A DNA stretch of 13,294 nt, from contig JAKOZM010000111.1 in the NCBI GenBank assembly GCA_029779995.1, positions 1-13,294 on the forward strand. Reading direction: 5' to 3'. This DNA comes from Actinomycetes bacterium. Its GTDB lineage: Bacteria > Actinomycetota > Actinomycetes > S36-B12 > UBA10799. Shown here in pieces: positions 5,924-12,255 of this stretch; position 1 is the first letter of the stretch, and every line of letters starts with the position of its first letter. A program made the position numbers and the translations under genes. The notes beneath the pieces are model-generated. The model was not told the DNA's origin and searched no databases. It saw only the letters and a list, made by a program, of their open reading frames with translations.

Positions 5924-8262
5924 CGGTTGCTTCCCTCACTCTTGGCGGCCCGGCTGGCCGTGTCGATGACGAGGCGACGGACGTTCCCGCAAGCCTGTCG
6001 GCTGGAGTGTTCGGTAGACCCGCGGATGCCAAGTGCGACGGTCAGCCCGCGCGCGGACGCACAGTAGAGGCCGGCCGGATTCGGCGGAGCGCCCTGTGCG
6101 GCGGCCTTGGCGGCGACGGTGCGCACCGAGGCGACCGCAGCCGCTGCAATGTCTTCGCCGGACCGAAGTGCGGCGTCGGCGGATTCGGCGGCATCTCGAG
6201 ACATTCCCAGCCAGCCGCGACCACGGCACGGCGCGGGGCAGGCTGCGCACCAGCCGCGGATCTGCGGGCCAGGTGTGGTGAGCTCGTCAAGCCGCCAGCT
6301 GGGCACCGGAAGCATCGGGTTGGGCGCCGCGTCGGTTCGGGTTTTGGCGGTGACACGGCCACGGACTCCGGCGGTCTCGTGAAAGAGGGCCACCACCTCG
6401 CCGTCGTCGAGGGACTGCACGTCATGAGCGGACACGCCTAGAGCGCGGAGCGCGTCGAGCCCCTCGGTATGCCGGACCCGGTGAGCGACCAGGTTCGAGA
6501 ACAGCCGCTGCGTCTTGTCGCTCAGCTGGTGCGGGGTCTGGGTGACGGCCAGGTAGCCCTGGCCTGAGGCCCGCATAGTCGCCAGCAGCGAGTCGAGCAC
6601 TTCGGCGGCAATAGGGTTGGAGATGCCGTACACCTGGTGGACCTCTTCGAGGACGATCAGGTGTCGCCCGTCGGTCGGGTTCGCCGTCCGCCACGCCCAG
6701 TGGGAGGCGACCAGCAGCGCGTAAATGATCGCCTTCTCGTGCTGGCCCAGACCGGGCGGGAAGGTGATGACCGTCGGGAACGCGGACAGGACCGCCCAGT
6801 CAATCCCGGCCTGTGGGCCGCCGGAGAAAACGTCGCCGGCGACCCCGGAGGTGATGGCACGCAACCGGCCCAGCAGCGAGGTACGGATGTTGTTGACGGT
6901 CTCCCCAGTCATGCTCTCCTGGTAACTGGCAGCCATGAGCGCGGCCTCCAGGTCCGCGAACGTGGGCCGCGGAACCTGCTCCGACCGGGGAGAGTACAGG
7001 TCGTTGAACGCGGCCCGGGCGATCTGCTCCCCGAGCGGGAACGCCTCGCCGAGTGCCGTGGTGGAACTGAACGCCTGTGCCATGACCGACGCGAACGCTA
7101 GTTGGTTCACCCCATCCGGGATGATCATCGGGTTAACCGGCCGCTCGCCCAGGCGCAGGTGGCGCACCGGCACTTGCATCCCGCCCGGTCCGGGACTGTC
7201 GTTCACGGTCAGGTGGGCATACTCGGACTTCAGCGGGTCGATGACCAGCCACGGGATGCCGTGGTCGTTCCACAGGGATGTCAACATCGACATGCACGTC
7301 GTGGACTTGCCGCTGCCGACATCACCGACGATCAGCATGTTCCGATTTACCGTGTCGGCTCGGAACCCGACTGCGGCGCCGCTGTCGGTGCGAGCGAGCA
7401 CAACGGACTCGGCCACACGCAGGGGCCGGGTGACGGTTGTAGCCGCCGGACGGAACCGGCGCACCGGCAAGTCAGTGTGCGCGGACAGCACCGGCAGCGG
7501 CAGCAGGGCGGCGGCAGTAGACGAGGTAGCCCGAGCGGCGGATTGCCGGTCCGGGACCGGGGTTCCGGCAGCGAACTGGACCAGGGTGGTGCCGGTGATG
7601 TCGCGCCAGACGCTGTTCAGGGCCGCGAAGTCCCCGGCCGCCCCGACCGAGATGATCAGGTCGCCAGCCAGGACCGGAGCGCTCTCGTTCTCGCCTGACC
7701 GAATCTGGCCCCGCCGCTGCGCGCGTCGCTGCGCGGCCGCCAGCAGAGCCTGCTCCATGGCCTCTTGGGCCAGGGTCGGCGGGGGTGTGGCGAGCACGTC
7801 CACAATGACGGCGACCTGCCGGCGGTTGCCGCCTAGCCGGTCTGCGACCGCAGACCAGACCCCGGCCAGGTCGACCCGGTGCCAGGGGAAGAACACGCGG
7901 TGCTCGTCGAGAACACTCACCGTCCCGATGTTCGGGCCACCGATCGGTGCCAGGGCGTCCATCACCGACCATGGACCGAGTCCCACCACGTCGCCGAGGG
8001 TGGTGCGCGGCTGCATGGGCAGAATCCCGGAGCGTAGAAGGTCCGTCTCTACCTTTCCGACCCCAAACGCAGTGACGACCCTGAGCATCTCGCCAGCGGT
8101 CAGGGCGGACAGCTCCCGGGTGAGCGTACCCAGAACCCGATCCGCTACAGCGTCCATCGTCATGTCGTCATCGGTCGCCGCAGACTGCCCGGGCCACGCG
8201 GTCACCGAGCACCCCCACGTGGTCACCTGGTTCCTCATTACCACCGCCGACATGCCGATCAT
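5920..8262 (-). CDS. HerA/FtsK-type ring ATPase
   Basis: A 780-aa P-loop ATPase. Residues 1-300 are a family-specific N-terminal region. The motor follows, with Walker A GDVGSGKST (313-321), VIDPLKSEYAHL (340-351), Walker B LIVLEEVHQ (535-543) and a sensor-like VTQTPHQLSD (573-582). The pattern is that of HerA/DUF87/VirB4 hexameric pumps. No membrane segment is seen. The C-terminal part (665-780) has C672-x-x-C675-x-x-x-C679 plus C734 and C758, possibly a metal site. I start at ATG 8262, which shares ATGA with the stop of the E1-like gene; a longer frame to 8343 exists but would run deep into that gene. Coupled overlaps at both ends suggest a fixed ratio with the E1-like and SPFH-like proteins. 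It could pump DNA or protein; which one cannot be told from sequence. Confidence 0.85.
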   Translation of the reverse strand: MIGMSAVVMRNQVTTWGCSVTAWPGQSAATDDDMTMDAVADRVLGTLTRELSALTAGEMLRVVTAFGVGKVETDLLRSGILPMQPRTTLGDVVGLGPWSVMDALAPIGGPNIGTVSVLDEHRVFFPWHRVDLAGVWSAVADRLGGNRRQVAVIVDVLATPPPTLAQEAMEQALLAAAQRRAQRRGQIRSGENESAPVLAGDLIISVGAAGDFAALNSVWRDITGTTLVQFAAGTPVPDRQSAARATSSTAAALLPLPVLSAHTDLPVRRFRPAATTVTRPLRVAESVVLARTDSGAAVGFRADTVNRNMLIVGDVGSGKSTTCMSMLTSLWNDHGIPWLVIDPLKSEYAHLTVNDSPGPGGMQVPVRHLRLGERPVNPMIIPDGVNQLAFASVMAQAFSSTTALGEAFPLGEQIARAAFNDLYSPRSEQVPRPTFADLEAALMAASYQESMTGETVNNIRTSLLGRLRAITSGVAGDVFSGGPQAGIDWAVLSAFPTVITFPPGLGQHEKAIIYALLVASHWAWRTANPTDGRHLIVLEEVHQVYGISNPIAAEVLDSLLATMRASGQGYLAVTQTPHQLSDKTQRLFSNLVAHRVRHTEGLDALRALGVSAHDVQSLDDGEVVALFHETAGVRGRVTAKTRTDAAPNPMLPVPSWRLDELTTPGPQIRGWCAACPAPCRGRGWLGMSRDAAESADAALRSGEDIAAAAVASVRTVAAKAAAQGAPPNPAGLYCASARGLTVALGIRGSTEHSSRQACGNVRRLVIDTASRAAKSEGSNR

Positions 8263-9191
8263 CCATCCATCAGGCGCAGGGCCGTCAGGTCGGGCGCAGC
8301 GTCGGTCCCGTCGAGAACCGGGTTGTCGCCGCAGACTGGGCACTCAGGGTTGCGGTTCGTGCCCAGCCACACCGACTGGTAGCCGTGTTGGCCAGGGGTG
8401 TTCGTGAACACCTGCGGGAAGTAGTCCCAGTTGGGGACCGTGGACATCTGGAGGAAGTTCCGGCTCGACGCGGCTGCGGAGAGGACTAGAGCAGCTGAGC
8501 TATTGCCCCACGCCTGCTTGTCGCCCAACTCAATCAGGCCCAGGGCGACCTTCACGGATGCCGAGACGACGTGCGTGATGTCAGCACCGAGCGCCGGTTC
8601 GGCGACAAGTTGGCCGGTGCCGTAGTTTATCTGAGCCGTGCCGCGGCGGTCCCCGCGGACCCCGCCGGTTGCGCACCGAAAGCAAGTGGTCACTCCGGGA
8701 ATAGTGAATATGACCTCCCCGGCGGCACCCTTTTCGTATACCCCGGCGAAGACCGCGGGCACACCGCTGTGCCAGGCGACCCGGTTCAGTCGGGCTTGTG
8801 CAGACGGGTCGTCGGTAGCCGCGACCACCAAGTCTGCCCGGGACACCATCTGCGCCAGTTCCGCCGGGTCGATGTCGTCCAGCGCGCAGCGCTTTCCTTC
8901 GATCGTCACGTCCGGGTTGATGGCCTGCATCCGCCTGGTGATGGCCTCCGTTTTCGGCACGCCCACGTCCGCTGCGTCGTAAACCGACCGGGAGAGGTTG
9001 ACCAGATCCACCTCGTCCATGTCGATGACGATGAGGTTCTTCACCGACGAGCGGACCAGGGCCTCAACTGTCTGCGAACCGCCGGACCCCAGTCCAACGA
9101 CCAGGACCGTCGCGTCCGTCACGACAGTTGAGATGGACCCGTCCAGGCGGGCCCGTAGACCCGCAGTGACGTTGTTCTGGCTGTTGTTCAT
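8259..9191 (-). CDS. ThiF/MoeB/E1-like ubiquitin-activating-type enzyme
   Basis: A 310-aa adenylating enzyme of the E1-like superfamily, expected to activate the C-terminus of a ubiquitin-like protein with ATP. It has the Rossmann motif VVGLGSGGS (31-39), VIDMDEVDLVNLSR (55-68, with the acidic pair and Arg of the ATP site), K80 in VPKTEA, and VAATDD (123-128). Two CxxC pairs, C170/C173 (CFRC) and C284/C287 (CPVC), would hold the structural zinc. The only other cysteine is C102, so the usual active-site cysteine after the first CxxC is absent and thioester transfer would need C102 or proceed differently. GGGGAG lies 9 nt before ATG 9191. It starts 17 nt after the JAMM gene and overlaps the ATPase start by 4 nt. 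The N-terminus lacks a partner domain, as in compact bacterial E1s. Confidence 0.9.
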   Translation of the reverse strand: MNNSQNNVTAGLRARLDGSISTVVTDATVLVVGLGSGGSQTVEALVRSSVKNLIVIDMDEVDLVNLSRSVYDAADVGVPKTEAITRRMQAINPDVTIEGKRCALDDIDPAELAQMVSRADLVVAATDDPSAQARLNRVAWHSGVPAVFAGVYEKGAAGEVIFTIPGVTTCFRCATGGVRGDRRGTAQINYGTGQLVAEPALGADITHVVSASVKVALGLIELGDKQAWGNSSAALVLSAAASSRNFLQMSTVPNWDYFPQVFTNTPGQHGYQSVWLGTNRNPECPVCGDNPVLDGTDAAPDLTALRLMDG

Positions 9192-9208
9192 GGTGTCGTG
9201 CTCCCCAT

Positions 9209-10117
9209 TCAGCGGCGACGGCGGCGGCCAGGCTGCCGACTGCCGAGCAGAGACAAGCTATTGCGGCTCCGACGCTTTGGGGATATCGGCTGCTGGCCCT
9301 GGAGCTGCACACCGTCAGTGGCGGCCATGGATACGCGGTTTCCATCGCGGGAAAACGGGATCATCGCAGCGTCGAGCCGTGCGGCTTCGGGAAGGTTCAA
9401 GTCCCAGGTCAGCGGAAGGGCCACGACAGCGGCATCGGCGTTCTTTGGATCCTGCACCAGGACCACGGGCGGCTGGAATGGGAAGGTGTACGGCACCAGG
9501 ACCGTGACCGGGTTCCCGCGCGCGTCCGTGCTGGAACTGACCGCCATCAAGTGCCCGTCCATCGGGGCGAACATCGTCGTACCGCGGTCCGGAACCTTTG
9601 CACCGAGTGCGGCGACGACCGTAGCCCCCACCGCGTGCGGGTCGACGACGCGGGGCTGGGCCGGGGTCACCTTCACGGTGCCACCGGAGCGCGCTTCGGC
9701 AACATGCACCGAGATGATGCCGCCGACGATACGGATCTGGTTCGATTCCTCGGGCAGCTGCACGCCGACCGTCACGATTGGGGTGATTAGGTGCGAGAGC
9801 CAGTGGAACCGGTCCAGCCAGTTCACGAATGAGCGTTGGTCGCCGCCGGACGGGTAGTTCATCATTCCGGGATGGGAGTGGATAATACCCTTGACCTCCA
9901 TGCCCGGACGCTGCTGGATCTCGTGGGCCAGTGCCGAAACCCGCCCTGACGGCGAGTACGTAACTGAGGTAGCCGCAGCCTCCGGATCAGGAACGAATGA
10001 GGAGACGACCGGCACGCCGATGGGACCCACGAGGAGTCCACCTCGCTCCGGGGCGTACGCAGCGATCTCCTTCTCGATCTCGGCGATGACGCCAGCGAGG
10101 AACACGACTTCGCGCAT
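9209..10117 (-). CDS. JAMM/JAB-domain isopeptidase-like protein
   Basis: A 302-aa protein with an N-terminal JAB1/MPN+ metalloprotease domain (about 1-150), the fold that removes or trims ubiquitin-like proteins. The JAMM signature is complete: E24 (APERGGLLVG), H80-x-H82 (IIHSHPG), S90 and D93 (YPSGGDQRSF), i.e. H-x-H-x7-S-x2-D. Residues 150-270 form a second, unrecognised domain with VLVPYTFPFQPPVVLV, and the tail is strongly basic (RRSR, then five arginines at the very end), perhaps for nucleic-acid or partner binding. The ATG lies 6 nt after the E2-like stop without a good Shine-Dalgarno, so it is probably coupled to it. Placed between E2-like and E1-like genes, it fits deconjugation or maturation of a ubiquitin-like modifier. 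Catalytic residues are visible; the substrate is unknown. Confidence 0.88.
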   Translation of the reverse strand: MREVVFLAGVIAEIEKEIAAYAPERGGLLVGPIGVPVVSSFVPDPEAAATSVTYSPSGRVSALAHEIQQRPGMEVKGIIHSHPGMMNYPSGGDQRSFVNWLDRFHWLSHLITPIVTVGVQLPEESNQIRIVGGIISVHVAEARSGGTVKVTPAQPRVVDPHAVGATVVAALGAKVPDRGTTMFAPMDGHLMAVSSSTDARGNPVTVLVPYTFPFQPPVVLVQDPKNADAAVVALPLTWDLNLPEAARLDAAMIPFSRDGNRVSMAATDGVQLQGQQPISPKRRSRNSLSLLGSRQPGRRRRR

Positions 10118-10123
10118 GACGTC

Positions 10124-10897
10124 TCAGCCGTTCTGACCAAGGTTGAACTGAAACTCGTGTCCGCGCCGGACCAGGCTCATGCCGAGTGTCCAGAGCACCG
10201 ACTTCGCGTACGAATCCTCCATCGAGGGGTATCCGGAGCCGTGCTGCTTGGTCAGGCAGAGCGTTCCATCGGGCCATATGTGGCCGCCATGCGCATCGAC
10301 AGAACCGCCTAGGCGCGGCTCCACCAGAGCCACCCGGTAGACCCTGTGCTCGTCTGAGTAGTAGATGAAGAGGGTGTAAGTGTCGGCGAAGTCGTTGCGG
10401 ATGTCGTACACGTAGCCCTCCACCCGGCCGTCGGAGACCTTGCGGGTGTTGGCGGGCATCTTGTTCGCGACGGTACGCGCCTCGGCGGACAGGTCGCGCC
10501 AGTAGAACGTGTCACCCTGGACGGACGCACTGCGGGTCGGGTCGGCCTGACCGCCGAGGATCACCTCGCCCCGGTTGTCGACCTGGATCTGGTTCTTCGG
10601 GTCCGCCTGAGCCTCGTTCCCGCCCGCTTGCTGCGCCAGAATCGCCCGTTGCAGTGCGTTGAGGTCGATGGCGTAGAAGGTGTCGCCCGTGACCTCGGCG
10701 GCGCGGCTCGTGTCGACCTGACCGCCGAGGACGATCTCACCGCTGGCAGTGGCGAACACCTGGTTCTTAGGGTCGGTCAAGGCGAGGGTACCGCCGGTCT
10801 GCTGGGCAATGATGGCGTCTTGGATCGCGTTCAGGCCGGTGGCCGGCCGCAGATCGATGATCGAACCTGTAGCGCCTGGCGCCGCAAATGTGGTCAT
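10124..10897 (-). CDS. E2-like (UBC-fold) conjugating protein with two N-terminal tandem repeats
   Basis: A 257-aa protein. The C-terminal half (about 150-250) reads like a prokaryotic E2: strands YVYDIRNDFADTYTLFIYYSDEHRVYRVALVEPR, then HGGHIWPDGTLCL with C214 as the only cysteine of the whole protein and the likely thioester site, then YPSMEDSYAKSVLWTLGM as the following helix. The N-terminal half holds two repeats of about 57 aa: LNAIQDAIIAQQTGG (22-36) recurs as LNALQRAILAQQAGG (79-93), and each is followed by DPKNQ, GE(I/V)(V/I)LGGQ and GDTFY. I do not recognise the repeat. It is first in the tight E2-JAMM-E1-ATPase-SPFH run, directly behind a palindromic control site. The ribosome binding site is poor, so a short-leader or leaderless message is possible. 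The E2 call rests on motif order and neighbours. Confidence 0.78.
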   Translation of the reverse strand: MTTFAAPGATGSIIDLRPATGLNAIQDAIIAQQTGGTLALTDPKNQVFATASGEIVLGGQVDTSRAAEVTGDTFYAIDLNALQRAILAQQAGGNEAQADPKNQIQVDNRGEVILGGQADPTRSASVQGDTFYWRDLSAEARTVANKMPANTRKVSDGRVEGYVYDIRNDFADTYTLFIYYSDEHRVYRVALVEPRLGGSVDAHGGHIWPDGTLCLTKQHGSGYPSMEDSYAKSVLWTLGMSLVRRGHEFQFNLGQNG

Positions 10898-10905
10898 GAC
10901 ATAGA
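10898..10905 (+). repeat. Third half-site (GACATAGA) at the operon start codon
   Basis: An exact copy of the inner eight bases of the palindrome right arm (10945-10952), 47 bp away in the same orientation and abutting the ATG of the E2-like gene. It may be a secondary operator half-site. Confidence 0.45.
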
Positions 10906-10914
10906 TTGTCCGGC

Positions 10915-10943
10915 CGTGTACGCCTGCGGTCTATGTCGTTCAA
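10915..10943 (-). promoter_or_regulatory. Candidate promoter for the E2-JAMM-E1 operon
   Basis: On the minus strand TTGAAC (10943-10938), a 17-nt spacer and TACACG (10920-10915) form a plausible sigma-70-type pair, with a leader of about 11 nt before ATG 10897. The -35 element lies in the centre of the palindrome, as expected for a repressed promoter. The -10 match is weak, so this is tentative. Confidence 0.35.
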
Positions 10944-10952
10944 CGACATAGA
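10930..10952. promoter_or_regulatory. 23-bp palindromic operator-like site
   Basis: TCTATGTCGTT (10930-10940) and AACGACATAGA (10942-10952) are exact reverse complements around one central base. The core GACATAGA occurs a third time at 10898-10905, touching the start codon of the E2-like gene. The site lies 33 bp upstream of that start and is AT-richer than its surroundings. It is most likely a dimeric repressor or activator site controlling the operon. No regulator gene is visible in the window. Confidence 0.65.
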
Positions 10953-10963
10953 TGCCGGGCTGG

Positions 10964-11737
10964 TTAGGCCGGGTTGTAGCTGAGGAACCAGCGGTGTTGG
11001 ACCACGAGCCGGGCCACGAAATCAGGAGAGTTGCGGCCCGGCTCGATCGCGCCAAGGTGTCGAGCGATCTCGGTGATCGCGCGTTGGGCGGTGACCGTCC
11101 GGATGAACATGTCTGCTGCGATGTCCTTGGCCACGATGCCCACCGCACCGGTCGCGGCCCGGTGCAAGAGCCTGCGCTGGGTCGGGTTGAACCCATGCCG
11201 TTTCGGGGCCAGGTACGCTGCGGCGAGCAGTGCGGACTGGGTCGGCAGGTCACTCGGGGCGTCGGGGTGACCGGCGATCATGGATATAGCCGCCCCCCAG
11301 TCGAGGCGTTGGTGGGCGGCGGTCATCTTGGCCCGCGTACTCTCCGGTGAAACCGGCTGTCGCGATACAAGCGTGGTGAACCCGGCCTTGACACCCAGCA
11401 ACACGCCCACCTGGAATGCGAATGCCGCCTGCGTCTCAAGCGGTTCGGGAGAGCCGGCGCCGATGAATGCGGTCACCTGTCCCGGTCGGATCGGTTCGCG
11501 TGGGTTCCGGGCCCTTGTCAGCGCATCGATCCGAGACGCCAGGGCCACCGGGTCGTGTCCGAGAGCTGGGTACGGCGTAGGCTCGAAGAAGAAGACGAAC
11601 GGCTGCTCGACCAGACCCCCCAGTTGCCGATCGCTGGTGTTCGACCCCACAGGGATGATCGTGTGGCCCTCGGCCGTGGGGGTTGACCACGGGATCACCG
11701 AAGACCAAAGGATCCTCAGTCCCTGTCGCTCAGTCAT
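10964..11737 (-). CDS. Unrecognised 257-aa protein heading the minus-strand run
   Basis: I do not recognise this protein. The N-terminus (7-60) is rich in hydrophobic strands (LRILWSSVIPW, QPFVFFFEPTPYPALG). The middle has VTAFIGAGSPEPLETQAAFAFQVGVLLGVKAGF (88-120), and the rest is helical, ending AITEIARHLGAIEPG and VVQHRWFLSYNPA. There is no cysteine, clear membrane span or signal peptide. ATG 11737 is preferred over an in-frame GTG at 11854, because the extra 39 residues are low-complexity Pro/Arg-rich sequence; neither has a strong ribosome binding site. It ends 66 bp before the E2-like start, with the palindromic site between, so it may be separately transcribed. In Bil-type operons the modifier gene precedes E2, so it sits where a ubiquitin-like partner would be, but it shows no C-terminal Gly-Gly. 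Role unknown. Confidence 0.7.
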   Translation of the reverse strand: MTERQGLRILWSSVIPWSTPTAEGHTIIPVGSNTSDRQLGGLVEQPFVFFFEPTPYPALGHDPVALASRIDALTRARNPREPIRPGQVTAFIGAGSPEPLETQAAFAFQVGVLLGVKAGFTTLVSRQPVSPESTRAKMTAAHQRLDWGAAISMIAGHPDAPSDLPTQSALLAAAYLAPKRHGFNPTQRRLLHRAATGAVGIVAKDIAADMFIRTVTAQRAITEIARHLGAIEPGRNSPDFVARLVVQHRWFLSYNPA

Positions 11738-11954
11738 TGACTCGACGCTACCGGGCAACCGCTGTGGCCCGCGAGGCGTGGGCGGGGGAAGGCGTTGAGG
11801 GCGCTGACCGAGACCATGGCTCGTCGCTGGTGAACCTCCTGCAAGTCGGTTCACTCTGGTCAGGCCCGGTCAGGGTGCAGTCCTCGACTGCGGCCACCTG
11901 TGCGTCCGACGCTCAGGCTCCTCCTGGGGAGGCTCAAGCAATCGCAGCGCGCTG
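11738..11954. other. Non-coding stretch between the unknown gene and the IstB remnant
   Basis: No supported gene. It holds a 7-bp inverted repeat, GTGAACC (11830-11836) against GGTTCAC (11848-11854) with an 11-nt loop, and a short CCTCC/GGAGG hairpin near 11920-11932. Neither has a T-run. It probably contains the promoter of the 257-aa gene, but I see no convincing -35/-10 pair. Confidence 0.4.
11911..11920 (+). repeat. 10-bp direct repeat GCTCAGGCTC, left copy
   Basis: GCTCAGGCTC recurs at 12179-12188, so the two copies bracket the IstB remnant 268 bp apart; with the next four bases (CTCC against ATCC) 13 of 14 match. It may be a trace of insertion or deletion, or chance in GC-rich DNA. Confidence 0.3.
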
Positions 11955-12153
11955 AAGTCGAGTCCTGACGCGAGGTCGAAGAGCTAGCCGACTTCGTCGA
12001 CGACCAGGACGACGGGCGCAGCAAGGCTTGGAGTTGTCGGGGAAGCGTCGGTGGCTTCGGCGGTGCGTAGGCGGCGGACCAGGTCGTCCAGGTGTTGAAG
12101 TAGATGGAGTAGCCGGCTTGGCAGGCGGCGACGGCTAGGGCGAGAGGACTGGG
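11955..12153 (-). pseudogene. Decayed IstB-like (IS21-type) ATPase fragment
   Basis: Minus-strand translation yields pieces of IstB, the ATPase helper of IS21-type transposition, spread over two frames. One frame reads LALAVAACQAGYSIYFNTW, matching the helix and strand after the Walker A site. The next frame continues HLDDLVRRLRTAEA. The first frame returns as LPRQLQALLRP, and the second resumes with VVLVVDEVG (Walker B) before an in-frame stop where GYLP is expected; FDLAS follows. At least three frame changes plus a stop, and absence of the N-terminal half and of istA, show it is dead. It marks an older transposition event in this gap. Confidence 0.7.
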
Positions 12154-12178
12154 TCAGCGTGTTCGTAGACTCAGGCGA

Positions 12179-12188
12179 GCTCAGGCTC
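12179..12188 (+). repeat. 10-bp direct repeat GCTCAGGCTC, right copy
   Basis: Partner of 11911-11920 on the other side of the IstB remnant. Its CTCAGGC core also occurs 10 bp earlier (12170-12176), one helical turn away, upstream of the restriction gene, which could equally be a regulator site. Confidence 0.3.
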
Positions 12189-12255
12189 ATCCCTGAAGCT
12201 GCGGTCGGTGGCGCGTCGGCCGGGCCGTGTCTGTCCGCGAGAAGGAGCCCGTCCG

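Noticed and set aside
8263..8343. N-terminal extension of the ATPase to an upstream start at 8343
   Set aside because: The extra 27 residues are Arg/Pro-rich and lie wholly inside the E1-like gene; the ATGA overlap start at 8262 is the usual arrangement.
6935..8407. A 490-codon plus-strand open frame opposite the ATPase gene
   Set aside because: Its product is Ser/Arg/Thr-rich low-quality sequence with no motif, while the minus strand carries clear Walker motifs; GC-rich third positions create such antisense frames.
11738..11854. Longer version of the 257-aa protein starting at GTG 11854
   Set aside because: The added 39 residues are low-complexity, the start lies within an inverted repeat and no Shine-Dalgarno precedes it.
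11984..12190. A 68-aa gene of its own on the minus strand
   Set aside because: It is one frame of the broken IstB fragment; the matching pieces alternate between frames.
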